Shown one piece after another: positions 42,360 through 51,074 of a stretch of 64,000 bases of DNA; the stretch's first letter is position 1; each line of letters begins with the position of its first letter. A program made the position numbers and the translations under genes. This DNA comes from Aromatoleum bremense (GTDB taxonomy: Bacteria; Pseudomonadota; Gammaproteobacteria; Burkholderiales; Rhodocyclaceae), in the NCBI RefSeq assembly GCF_017894365.1, contig NZ_CP059467.1:4216001-4280000 (forward strand), given 5' to 3'. The notes under the pieces are model-generated. The model saw nothing but the letters and a program-made list of their open reading frames with translations. It had not been told where the DNA came from and did not search any database.

Positions 42360-42857
42360 TTACGTGGGTAAACGTGAATAAGCGAGAATGAATTCGGCAA
42401 TCGCGGCGCCGTCGTCGAGCGCGAGCGTCGGCAGCGGACAATCGATCCCGGCGTTGGTCGCGACCGCGACCACGTGGGGATTGTCGGCCCAGAGCGGCGG
42501 CTTGCCGTGCGCCGGACGATGCACTTCGATCTTCGGCACGGCGGCGGCCTTGTAACCCTCGATCAGGACGACGTCGCACGGCGACAACAGACGCAGCTGC
42601 TCTTCGAGCGTCGGCTCGGGCGCGCCGCGAAGCTCGTGCATCAGCACCCAGCGATCGTTCGACAACATCAGTACCTGACTGGCTCCCGCCTCGCGATGGC
42701 GAAACGAGTCCTTGCCGGGGCGGTCGAGGTCGAAGCCGTGGTGTGCGTGTTTGATGACGGAAACCGAGATCCCGCGTGCGGTGAACTGCGGGATAAGTTT
42801 TTCGATCAGCGTGGTCTTGCCGCAACCGGACCAGCCGGCGATGCCGAATACGATCAT
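42360..42857 (-). CDS. mobB: Molybdopterin-guanine dinucleotide biosynthesis protein MobB
   Basis: This 165-residue P-loop GTPase-like protein assists MGD cofactor formation. Walker A is GWSGCGKTTLIEKL near the N-terminus, followed by the family motif SVIKHAHHGFDLDRPGKDSF and CDVVLIEGYKAAAVPKIEVH. It is the first gene of the mobB-moeA-moaD-moaE operon. MobA itself is not in the window. It lies 43 bp downstream of the ATP-grasp gene on the same strand. Confidence 0.96.
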   Translation of the reverse strand: MIVFGIAGWSGCGKTTLIEKLIPQFTARGISVSVIKHAHHGFDLDRPGKDSFRHREAGASQVLMLSNDRWVLMHELRGAPEPTLEEQLRLLSPCDVVLIEGYKAAAVPKIEVHRPAHGKPPLWADNPHVVAVATNAGIDCPLPTLALDDGAAIAEFILAYSRLPT

Positions 42858-42900
42858 CAGTGGTTCGCTCGATTTAAATGTTGAGGAGAATACAACATGC

Positions 42901-44241
42901 TCAGGATTGTGCGCAGGGAAGCGCCACCACCGCGGCGAACCCGCCGCCGGGGGTGCGGAAATTGGTCGTCTGGCCGCGATACAGCCGCGCCACGAGGAGT
43001 TGCACGCGACCGCGGTACACGTAATTTCGCAGGTCCATCTTCAGATCTGTCGCGACACCGCCGACCGACAGCCGCCGCGCGCCCGGCGGCACGAGGCGCT
43101 GCGCGATGTAGTCGCCGGCGAGGATCTCGTCGAACACCCTGCGCGTCAGCTTGTCGCCGCGATATGTCGCGCGACTGCCGAAACCCGATGCGGGTTTGAA
43201 GAACAGATCCCGGCGTCCGCGCCACAGCGCCTCGGCATCCTCCGGCCGGACCTGGCGGGTGGCCGGGATGCCAGCGGCGAGCACCGAACGGGTGTCGGCA
43301 TCCGCGCCGATCGCCCGGAGCGTCGCGTCGTCGCTGAGCAGCGCCAGATTGCGCTTGTCGGCGTACAGCGCATGCGCGCGCGGGTGTGGGGTAATCACCG
43401 TCGCCTGGGCGGCCCATGCCTGGGCAAGCGCCGCGCTTTCCGGCTCGGTCAATGCGAAGTCGGTAAGGCGGTTGTAGACGAGATCGACAACGGTTTCACC
43501 GAGCCACAGGCGCCCGTCGGCGAATTCGAGCTCGGCCGGATCGCAGATGAACGCGGCCAGCCCGTGGCGTTCGAACAGGCGCTGGAACAGCACGAATTCG
43601 GGCAGCAGGTACTGGGATTGCGGTTCGCGATCGACGATCACAACCGTCTGCAACACGCGGTCGCCGCGCATCGCGCGCCATTCGCTGCGGAACATGTCGA
43701 TGAACGCGGCTTCCGGGTCGCACGGCCCGCCCGCGGCCACTGCCGCTTCAAGCGGCGCGACCGCGGCGCAGCACGCCCGCTGGGCGCGCGCGAGCGCAAC
43801 ATTGAGCAGGGCGCCGCCGGCGTTGGTGTTGATTTCGATGAGCTGCGGCCCTTCGGGGCCGAGGTGAAAGTCGTAGCCGAGAAACACGCCCGCCGCCGCG
43901 GTTTGCTGCCGCGCCGCCGCGGGCGCATAGGCGAGCGCGAGCGCCTCCCAGCCGGGCAGTGCGACCACGCGCTCGACTGCGGCGATGATCTGCGCCATGC
44001 GCGCCTGATGATGCGCAGCGACGAAGGCGACCGAATCGGCAAACAGGTGCGGACGGGTCGAGACGATCATCGACAGGAGCGCACCGTCGCGCGCGTCCCG
44101 TTCGAGTTCGCTGCGCAGGCGTTCATGATCTAGCGAGACGCACTGGCAGCCGCGATTGAGGCGCTCGGCGACGTCCAGGCAATCGCCGTCGGACAACGCG
44201 CGCAGCAGCGGATCCAGCCCGGCGTCGACAGCTGTACTCAT
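42901..44241 (-). CDS. Circularly permuted ATP-grasp-like protein, substrate unknown
   Basis: This 446-residue protein was not recognised as a named enzyme. Two ATP-grasp signatures occur in reversed order. The metal-binding E-x-N type motif GPQLIEINTNAGGALLN lies at residues 131-147. The nucleotide-binding lysine segment FFKPASGFGSRATYRG (K349) with GDYIAQRLVPPG lies after it at 347-388. In ordinary ATP-grasp enzymes the lysine segment comes first, so this is a circularly permuted layout like glutathionylspermidine-synthase relatives. It probably ligates a carboxylate to an amine. The start at 44241 has GGAGA 6 nt upstream; an ATG at 44253 is possible. It lies between dinG and mobB on the same strand. 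Confidence 0.7.
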   Translation of the reverse strand: MSTAVDAGLDPLLRALSDGDCLDVAERLNRGCQCVSLDHERLRSELERDARDGALLSMIVSTRPHLFADSVAFVAAHHQARMAQIIAAVERVVALPGWEALALAYAPAAARQQTAAAGVFLGYDFHLGPEGPQLIEINTNAGGALLNVALARAQRACCAAVAPLEAAVAAGGPCDPEAAFIDMFRSEWRAMRGDRVLQTVVIVDREPQSQYLLPEFVLFQRLFERHGLAAFICDPAELEFADGRLWLGETVVDLVYNRLTDFALTEPESAALAQAWAAQATVITPHPRAHALYADKRNLALLSDDATLRAIGADADTRSVLAAGIPATRQVRPEDAEALWRGRRDLFFKPASGFGSRATYRGDKLTRRVFDEILAGDYIAQRLVPPGARRLSVGGVATDLKMDLRNYVYRGRVQLLVARLYRGQTTNFRTPGGGFAAVVALPCAQS

Positions 44242-44273
44242 TGGTGTCTCCATCGTGTCCCCCACCCTGCGAC

Positions 44274-46229
44274 TCACATGCCCGGGGGTGGCGGCAGTTG
44301 TTCGAGAAACGCGACCGCCTCGGCCTCGAGGCGGGTGCGGCGCATCGGCGGCAGGCTGCGCCAGATGACCTTGCCATAGGGCTTGTCGATCATCCGCGGG
44401 TCGCAGATGCATAGCACGCCGCGGTCGCGTTCGCTGCGGATCAGACGGCCGGCGCCCTGCTTCATGTTGATCACCGCGCGCGGCAACTGGTAATGCATGA
44501 ACGGGTTGCGGCCGCTCTTCTGCAGGTGCTCGACGCGTGCCGCGAGTACCGGATCGTCCGGCGGCGCGAACGGCAGCTTGTCGATGACGACCAGCGACAG
44601 CGCATCGCCCGGCACGTCGACACCTTCCCAGAAACTCTGGCTTGCGACGAGCACCGCATTGCCGAGGCGGCGGAAACGTTCGAGCAGTTCCGTCCGTGAG
44701 CCTTCACCCTGCAGTAGCATCGGCAGCTTGTCGCCGGCGCGCTCGAGGCCGTCGGCAAGCAGGCCGTGGATGCGCCGCATCGCGCGCAGCGAAGTGCACA
44801 GCACGAACGTCCGCCCGCGCGCCGCGCGTATCAGCGGCAGCACGGTCCTCGCGACGGCTTCGACATAGTCCGGATGGTTCGGGTCGGGCAGACCGGCCGG
44901 GGCATACAGCAGGGCCTGCTCGGCGTAGTCGAACGGGCTGCCCCACACTTCGGTCAGCGGTGGCGGCTCGAGCCACGACAGCCCCAGTTCGTCGCAGTAG
45001 TGGCCGAAGTCGCTGCCCACGGCGAGCGTTGCCGAGGTGAAGATCCACGCTCGCGGATGGCTCTCGAGCTGGCGGCGGAACACCTGCGACACGTGCAGCG
45101 GCGTTGCGTTCAGCGCGGCCGACTGTGTGAACACTTCGACCCAGCGGATCAGCTCGGCCGAATCGGGCGCGCGCCAGCGCCCGAGCCGTTGCTGGATTTC
45201 GTCGGTGCGGCGCAGGCAGTTCGCGAGCCCTTCCGAACGCTCGGCCTGCGTACCGAGGATCGCGGCGAAGCGGCCCAGTTCGTCGTCGAGCGCCTTCAGC
45301 GCATCGTCGAATTGCGGCAGCGTGGCGGCCTGCGCGGCCGAGAGTCGCGCCGGCTCCGGACCGAACGCAAGCCGCAGGTCGCGCGCCGCCTTCTCCAGCG
45401 CGCGGCTCGCGTCGATCAGTTCGCGGCAGTCGCGCGCACCGGCGAGGGTTTCGGAGCGCGTGTCGCGCGCGAGTTCGAGCAGCTGTGCCGTCGACACGTT
45501 CTCGCCGAAGAACAGGCTCGCCGTTTCCGGCAGCTGGTGCGCTTCGTCGAAAATTACCGCGTTGCACGCGGGCAACAGCTCGCCCATGCCTTCGTCGCGC
45601 AACATCACGTCGGCGAAGAACAGGTGGTGATTGACGACGACGACATCGGCGTCCATGGCGGCACGCCGCGCCGAAAGTACGAAGCATTCCTTGACGTTCG
45701 GGCATTCCTGGCCGAGACAGTTGTCGCGCGTCGAAGTGGCTGCCAGCCACGCGGCAGAGTCTTCGCGCACTTCCGTGCATTCAGCCTTGTCACCGCTGTG
45801 CGTCGTTTTCGCGAAGCGCGCGATCGCGCGCAAATCGACCGCATCCTGCGCGGTGAGGAAGCGGCCATCATGCGAATTGCGTTCGAGGTGGTACGGACAG
45901 ACGTAATTCGCGCGGCCCTTCAGCAGCGCCACGGTGACCGGCACTTTCAGCGCGGCGCGCACCGTCGGCAGGTCGCGATTGAAGAGCTGGTCCTGCAGCG
46001 TCTTGGTGCCGGTCGACAGGATCACCTTGCCGCCGGACAGGAGCGCCGGCACCAGATACGCGAACGTCTTGCCGGTGCCGGTGCCGGCTTCGGCGACGAG
46101 AACGCGGTTTTCCTCCAGGGCTTCGGCGATGCGCCGCGCCATCTCGAGCTGTTGCGGACGCGGCCGGAACGACGGCACTGCCATGGCAAGCAATCCATCG
46201 GGAGAAAAGGCGGAATCGATATCTGGCAT
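44274..46229 (-). CDS. dinG: DinG/YoaA-type ATP-dependent DNA helicase
   Basis: This 651-residue XPD-like superfamily 2 helicase has motif I AEAGTGTGKTFAYLVPALL and motif II VIFDEAHQLPETASLFFG. An iron-sulfur cluster region (cysteines in NYVCPYHLER, KAECTEV, NCLGQECPNVKECFV) lies between about residues 110 and 190. Motif VI is VINMKQGAGRLIRSERDRG. It unwinds 5'-3', and relatives act on R-loops and stalled forks. The size fits YoaA more closely than E. coli DinG; the choice between the two names is uncertain. Its stop lies about 30 bp before the ATP-grasp gene. Confidence 0.93.
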   Translation of the reverse strand: MPDIDSAFSPDGLLAMAVPSFRPRPQQLEMARRIAEALEENRVLVAEAGTGTGKTFAYLVPALLSGGKVILSTGTKTLQDQLFNRDLPTVRAALKVPVTVALLKGRANYVCPYHLERNSHDGRFLTAQDAVDLRAIARFAKTTHSGDKAECTEVREDSAAWLAATSTRDNCLGQECPNVKECFVLSARRAAMDADVVVVNHHLFFADVMLRDEGMGELLPACNAVIFDEAHQLPETASLFFGENVSTAQLLELARDTRSETLAGARDCRELIDASRALEKAARDLRLAFGPEPARLSAAQAATLPQFDDALKALDDELGRFAAILGTQAERSEGLANCLRRTDEIQQRLGRWRAPDSAELIRWVEVFTQSAALNATPLHVSQVFRRQLESHPRAWIFTSATLAVGSDFGHYCDELGLSWLEPPPLTEVWGSPFDYAEQALLYAPAGLPDPNHPDYVEAVARTVLPLIRAARGRTFVLCTSLRAMRRIHGLLADGLERAGDKLPMLLQGEGSRTELLERFRRLGNAVLVASQSFWEGVDVPGDALSLVVIDKLPFAPPDDPVLAARVEHLQKSGRNPFMHYQLPRAVINMKQGAGRLIRSERDRGVLCICDPRMIDKPYGKVIWRSLPPMRRTRLEAEAVAFLEQLPPPPGM

Positions 46230-46417
46230 GGCGCAAAACCGGAGCAGTCGGCAATGCTATCACCTGTGGATGGCGCAGGACGGCTTTCGCCCCGGGCCGC
46301 TTCAGCAACGCACACGCCAGCGGGCCGCCGATCGGTTGATGACGGCCGATTGGCGCTACGCGACCGGCGTACGAACGACGCCGGCCCGCGTCGACGATCC
46401 TTGCCGCCGTCCCCGGC

Positions 46418-47035
46418 TCAGGCGCGATTACGAAAACGCAACAGCGTCCAGTATCCGAAGGCGTTCACCGGAGTGGTTTCGGTCAGCTCGAGATGCGTCA
46501 GACCGATGAACGCATCGAGCGGAAACAGCGGCCGGAACCCGAGCGAACGCGCGAGCGGCGCGAGGCTGCGCTCGATGCGCGACGCGAAACCGTTGCTGCG
46601 GGTGAAATGATTGACGACGACGACTTCGCCGCCGGGCCGGCAGACCCGCTCGAGTTCCTGCATCATCACGGCCGGATCGGGGACCACCGATGCGACGTAC
46701 AGTACGCTCACCTTGTCGAAGCTCGCATCCGGAAACGACAGCCGCTGCACATCCATCGCCATCAGCGCGACATTGCGCAGATCGTGGCGCTGCACCTGGA
46801 TGCTCGCGCGTGCGAGCATGTGGGGGGAAAGGTCGATGCCCGTGACCCGCGCGTAGCGGGGGTAATGACGCAACGACAGACCGGTGCCGACGCCGACTTC
46901 GAGGACCTCCTCGCCCGGCCGGCAGTTCAGCGCCTGCACCAGCCGCCGCCGCCCGGGCTCGAAAACCGGACCGAACAGGATGTCATAGACCGGGGCATAG
47001 CGACGGTAGGCGGCGGTAATGGCTTGCTGGTCCAT
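46418..47035 (-). CDS. SAM-dependent methyltransferase, phosphatidylethanolamine N-methyltransferase-like
   Basis: This 205-residue class I methyltransferase has the SAM-binding glycine motif EEVLEVGVGTGLSLRHYPRY, acidic loop VTGIDLSPHMLARA and motif III-IV DKVSVLYVASVVPDPAVMMQ. The N-terminus AITAAYRRYAPVYDILFGPV matches Rhodobacter-type PmtA enzymes, which convert phosphatidylethanolamine to phosphatidylcholine. It is a close pattern match, but related quinone or sterol methyltransferases share it. A monocistronic position between zapE and dinG, with about 190 bp of featureless DNA before dinG, gives no pathway hint. Confidence 0.78.
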   Translation of the reverse strand: MDQQAITAAYRRYAPVYDILFGPVFEPGRRRLVQALNCRPGEEVLEVGVGTGLSLRHYPRYARVTGIDLSPHMLARASIQVQRHDLRNVALMAMDVQRLSFPDASFDKVSVLYVASVVPDPAVMMQELERVCRPGGEVVVVNHFTRSNGFASRIERSLAPLARSLGFRPLFPLDAFIGLTHLELTETTPVNAFGYWTLLRFRNRA

Positions 47036-47130
47036 GTCACTCGCAGCGGGTCGGATGATCAGCTCATGTTAGCAGCCGCCCGGGGATTATGCGCGCTCAA
47101 GCTGGTGCGAGGCGGGTGCGTCATGCACAG

Positions 47131-48243
47131 TCACTCCACGCGGTGGGCCTCAGCGAGGTAATCGCGGCTGCGCATTTCCATCAGCCGACTGACCGTGCGG
47201 ACGAATTCGTGCGCGTTGTGACCGGTCGTGTACAGCTCGTGCGCCTCGACTTCGGCGCTCATCACGAGCTTGACGCGATGATCGTAGAGGACGTCGACGA
47301 GCCACGTGAAACGCCGCGCTTCGGACGCATTCCCGGCGCTCATGCGCGGCACGCCGGAGAGCAGCAGTGTGTGGTGCTCGCGGGCGATTTCGAGATAGTC
47401 GTTCTGCGACCGCGGCCCCCCGCACAGCGTCGTGAAATCGAACCAGATGACGCTGGGGGCGCGACGCACCACCGGCAGCTGGCGGCCGAGTAGGTCGATC
47501 GCGCCGGTTTCGCCGTCGCTCGCGGCCAGGCGGCGGAAATCCTCGCGCATCTTGCGCTCGGCCGCGTCGTCGTCGGGAACGAGGTAAATTTCGATTTTCT
47601 CCAACGTGCGCAACCGGTAATCGGTGCCATGGTCCACCTCGATCACGTCGAAGCGGCGCTTGATCATCTCGATCGCCGGCAGGAAATTGATGCGCTGCAG
47701 CCCGTTCGGGTAGAGGCCGTCGGGCGGATAGTTCGAGGTCATGACGAAGATCACGCCGCGCGCGAACAGCGCGTCGAGGAGACGCCCGAGGATCATCGCG
47801 TCGGCGATGTCGGAGACGTGGAACTCGTCGAAGCACAGCAGGCGCGTCTGGCGCGCGATACGATCGGCGACGCGCTGCAGCGGATCGGGCGTGTCGTTGA
47901 AGTTCTTCAGGTCATTCTGCACTTCCTGCATGAACGCGTGGAAATGCACGCGGCGCTTGCGCTGGTACGGCACCGCGTCGAAAAAGCAGTCCATCAGGAA
48001 GCTCTTGCCGCGCCCGACGCCGCCCCAGAAATAGACGCTACGTGGCAGCCGCGGCCGGGCGAGGAGCTTGCGCAGCGTCCCGCGGCGCGCGGCCTTGAAC
48101 CCGATCAGGTCGGTATAGAGCTGCTGCAGGCGCTGCACGGCGGCCCGCTGCTCGGGGTCGGATCTGTAGCCACGGACCTTGAGCTGCGCCTCGTAGGCAT
48201 CGAGCATTCCGTGCTGTGCGACTTTGAGAACACGATGGGGCAT
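47131..48243 (-). CDS. zapE: Cell division ATPase ZapE (AFG1 family)
   Basis: This 370-residue AAA+-like ATPase contacts the Z-ring under low oxygen or heat in E. coli. Walker A is GGVGRGKSFLMDCFFDAVPY, followed by RRVHFHAFMQEVQNDLKNFN and LLCFDEFHVSDIADAMILGR (Walker B D-E-F-H). The C-terminal part contains LCGGPRSQNDYLEIAREHHT and FTWLVDVLYDHRVKLVMSAE. The first ATG (48243) is used; an internal ATG at 48207 (MLDAYEAQL) is also possible, since neither has a strong SD. Confidence 0.95.
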   Translation of the reverse strand: MPHRVLKVAQHGMLDAYEAQLKVRGYRSDPEQRAAVQRLQQLYTDLIGFKAARRGTLRKLLARPRLPRSVYFWGGVGRGKSFLMDCFFDAVPYQRKRRVHFHAFMQEVQNDLKNFNDTPDPLQRVADRIARQTRLLCFDEFHVSDIADAMILGRLLDALFARGVIFVMTSNYPPDGLYPNGLQRINFLPAIEMIKRRFDVIEVDHGTDYRLRTLEKIEIYLVPDDDAAERKMREDFRRLAASDGETGAIDLLGRQLPVVRRAPSVIWFDFTTLCGGPRSQNDYLEIAREHHTLLLSGVPRMSAGNASEARRFTWLVDVLYDHRVKLVMSAEVEAHELYTTGHNAHEFVRTVSRLMEMRSRDYLAEAHRVE

Positions 48244-48279
48244 GGAGGCACTGAAAAAAGCGATGTTCGGAAACGAAAT

Positions 48280-48313
48280 CAGGGGTGGCCAGGATATTCC
48301 CGCGCCACCCCTG
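48280..48313 (-). terminator. Terminator-like hairpin after lpdA
   Basis: CAGGGGTGGC/GCCACCCCTG, a perfect 10-bp stem (48280-48289 with 48304-48313) 20 bp beyond the lpdA stop on the minus strand. It is followed on that strand by a short, interrupted T-rich stretch (ATTTCGTTT). Confidence 0.65.
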
Positions 48314-48332
48314 TCTTGCGGCAGGCCGACGA

Positions 48333-49763
48333 TTAGAAATGCAGCGGCCGCTTGTCTACCGCCAGCGCCGCTTCATGCACGACTTCCGACAGCGTCGGGT
48401 GAGCGTGGCAGATGCGCGCCAGGTCTTCCGCAGCACCGCCGAACTCCATCGCGACGACCGCCTCGGAGATCAGCTCCGACGCATTTGCGCCGATGATATG
48501 CACGCCGAGGATGCGATCGGTGTTGGCGTCGGCGAGCATCTTGACGAAACCCGTCGGGTCGCCGGAACCCAGCGCGCGCCCGTTCGCCATGAACGGAATC
48601 TTTCCGGCACGGTAGGCAACGCCTTCGGCTTTGAGCTGTTGCTCGCTCTTGCCGACCCATGCGATCTCGGGCGACGTATAGATGACGCCGGGGACGGTGT
48701 CCAGATTCGTGTGGCCGGCCTGCCCGGCGATGATCTCGGCGACCATCACCGCCTCTTCCATCGCCTTGTGCGCGAGCATCGGGCCGCGCACGACGTCGCC
48801 GACGGCGTAGACATTCGGCAGGTTCGTGCGGCAGTGCCCGTCGACGACGATCTGGCCACGATCACTGACGTCCAGCCCGACCGTGCTCGCGTTCAGGCCG
48901 TCGGTGTTCGGAACGCGACCGACCGAGACGATCAGCCGCTCGCATTCGAGCGTCGCTTCCTTGCCGTCCTTGCCGGTGTAGGCGATCGACACGCCGTCCA
49001 CGCCGACCTTGGTCTCGCCGATCGTCACGCCGGTCTGGATATCCAGCCCCTGCTTCGTGAAGACTTTCAGCGCTTCCTTCGCGACGTCCGCATCGGCGAA
49101 GGGCATGAAGTCGGGCAGCGCTTCAAGGACCGTCACTTCCGCGCCGAGGCGGCGCCACACCGAGCCCATCTCGAGGCCGATGACGCCCGCGCCGATGACG
49201 CCGAGCTTCTTCGGCACCGAATCGAAATCCAGCGCGCCGACGTTGTCGCAGACAATCTTGTTGTCGACCGGGATGCCGGGCAAGTGGCGCGGCTTCGAGC
49301 CGGTCGCGATGATGACGTGCTTGGCTTCGACGGTTTCCGCGCCGACCCTGACGACATACCCTGCCGGCCCGTTGCCTGCGAAGCTGCCGTGTCCGGCGAG
49401 GAAAGTGACCTTGTTCTTCTTGAACAGGCCCTTGATGCCGCTGGTGAGCTGGTCGACGACCTTGTTCTTGCGGCCGATCATCACCGGCACGTCGATGCTC
49501 ACCTTGCCTTCGAGCCTGATGCCCTGGGCCGGAAACGCGTGCTCGGCTTCCTCGAACAGATGCGAGGTGTGCAGCAGCGCCTTCGACGGGATGCAGCCGA
49601 CGTTCAGGCACGTGCCGCCGAGGCGCGGCTCGCCTTTCGGGTCGGCATAAGGATTCGATTCCGCGCACGCGGTCTTGAAGCCCAGTTGTGCAGCGCGAAT
49701 CGCTGCGACGTATCCGCCCGGTCCGCCACCGATGACGAGGACGTCAAATTGCTTGTCAGCCAT
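48333..49763 (-). CDS. lpdA: Dihydrolipoyl dehydrogenase (E3)
   Basis: This 476-residue FAD-dependent disulfide oxidoreductase reoxidises dihydrolipoamide in 2-oxoacid dehydrogenase complexes. The FAD site is [19 protein letters not shown], the redox disulfide C52/C57 is in [16 protein letters not shown], the NAD site is [20 protein letters not shown], and the C-terminal interface His-Glu is [14 protein letters not shown]. It is the last gene of sucA-odhB-lpdA, 80 bp after odhB, so it probably serves OdhAB. Confidence 0.97.
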   Translation of the reverse strand: MADKQFDVLVIGGGPGGYVAAIRAAQLGFKTACAESNPYADPKGEPRLGGTCLNVGCIPSKALLHTSHLFEEAEHAFPAQGIRLEGKVSIDVPVMIGRKNKVVDQLTSGIKGLFKKNKVTFLAGHGSFAGNGPAGYVVRVGAETVEAKHVIIATGSKPRHLPGIPVDNKIVCDNVGALDFDSVPKKLGVIGAGVIGLEMGSVWRRLGAEVTVLEALPDFMPFADADVAKEALKVFTKQGLDIQTGVTIGETKVGVDGVSIAYTGKDGKEATLECERLIVSVGRVPNTDGLNASTVGLDVSDRGQIVVDGHCRTNLPNVYAVGDVVRGPMLAHKAMEEAVMVAEIIAGQAGHTNLDTVPGVIYTSPEIAWVGKSEQQLKAEGVAYRAGKIPFMANGRALGSGDPTGFVKMLADANTDRILGVHIIGANASELISEAVVAMEFGGAAEDLARICHAHPTLSEVVHEAALAVDKRPLHF

Positions 49764-49843
49764 TATTCACTCCGGAGAAAGGGAACAGCGTGGCGGGTCG
49801 GCACGGCGAAGCTGCCGCGCCGGTCCGCCACGCAGCCGGTCAA

Positions 49844-51025
49844 TCAGACGTCGAGGATCAGACGGGCCGGATCTTCCAGCGCTTCCTTCATCGCCACCAG
49901 GCCGAGCACCGCTTCGCGGCCGTCGATGATGCGGTGGTCGTAGGACAGCGCCAGGTAGTTGATCGGGCGGATGACGATCTGGCCGTTCTCGACGACCGGA
50001 CGGTCCTTCGTCGCGTGGATGCCGAGGATCGCGGACTGCGGCGGGTTGATGATCGGCGTCGACAGCATCGAACCGAACACGCCGCCGTTCGAGATCGAGA
50101 ACGTGCCGCCGGTGAGCTCTTCGAGCGACAGCTTGCCGTCCTTCGCCTTCTGGCCGAATTCGGCGATCTTCTTCTCGATGTCGGCGATCGACATCTGATC
50201 GGCGTCGCGCAGGATCGGCACGACGAGACCACGCGGGCTGCCGACGGCGATGCCGATGTCGATGTAGCCGTGGTAGACGATGTCGTTGCCATCGACCGAC
50301 GCGTTGATGATCGGGTAACGCTTGAGCGCGGTGACCGCCGCCTTGACGAAGAAGCCCATGAAGCCCAGGCGCACGCCGTGCGCCTTCTCGAACTTGTCGC
50401 CGTACTGCTTGCGCAGCGCCATCACCGGCGCCATGTTGACTTCGTTGAACGTCGTCAGGATCGCGTTTTCATTCTTCGACTGGATCAGGCGCTCGGCGAT
50501 GCGCGCACGCAGGCGCGTCATCGGCACACGCTCTTCGGCACGATCGCCGGTCGGAACCGCGGCTGCGGCCGGCGCAGCGGCGCGCGGCTGGGCGGCAACC
50601 GCGTCTTCCTTCGTCACACGACCGCCGCGGCCGGTGCCGGAAACGTCCCCGGCAGCAACGCCCTTCTCCTCGAGGATCTTGCGCGCAGCCGGGCTCGGCG
50701 CTCCGCCGGTGGCCATCGCCAAAGCCGGTGCCGGCGCGGCAACGGCCTGGACCGCCTCGACGCGCTTGGTCCCGGCCGGCGCTTTCGCTTCGGTGTCGAT
50801 CTGGGCGATCAGGTCGCCGCTGGTCACGTTCTCGCCGTCGGCCTTGACAATCTTCACCAGCACGCCGTCGGCCGGTGCCGGGGTTTCCAGCACGACCTTA
50901 TCGGTTTCGATATCGATGAGGTTCTCGTCGCGCGACACCGCGTCGCCTTCCTTCTTGTGCCACGACACCAGCGTGGCCTCGGATACGGATTCCGACAGTT
51001 GCGGCACTTTCACTTCAATCAACAT
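49844..51025 (-). CDS. odhB: 2-Oxoglutarate dehydrogenase E2, dihydrolipoyl succinyltransferase
   Basis: This 393-residue protein has an N-terminal lipoyl domain with the modified lysine K43 in [18 protein letters not shown], an Ala/Pro/Lys linker, a peripheral-subunit-binding domain at about residues 105-145 ([20 protein letters not shown]), and the C-terminal catalytic domain ending in [20 protein letters not shown] (H-x3-D-G active site). The [20 protein letters not shown] start is typical of succinyltransferases rather than acetyltransferases. It is 49 bp after sucA. Confidence 0.97.
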   Translation of the reverse strand: MLIEVKVPQLSESVSEATLVSWHKKEGDAVSRDENLIDIETDKVVLETPAPADGVLVKIVKADGENVTSGDLIAQIDTEAKAPAGTKRVEAVQAVAAPAPALAMATGGAPSPAARKILEEKGVAAGDVSGTGRGGRVTKEDAVAAQPRAAAPAAAAVPTGDRAEERVPMTRLRARIAERLIQSKNENAILTTFNEVNMAPVMALRKQYGDKFEKAHGVRLGFMGFFVKAAVTALKRYPIINASVDGNDIVYHGYIDIGIAVGSPRGLVVPILRDADQMSIADIEKKIAEFGQKAKDGKLSLEELTGGTFSISNGGVFGSMLSTPIINPPQSAILGIHATKDRPVVENGQIVIRPINYLALSYDHRIIDGREAVLGLVAMKEALEDPARLILDV

Positions 51026-51074
51026 GAATTTCTCTCCCCGTGTTGTCCGGTATTGTTCAATGTTATGAGTTCAG

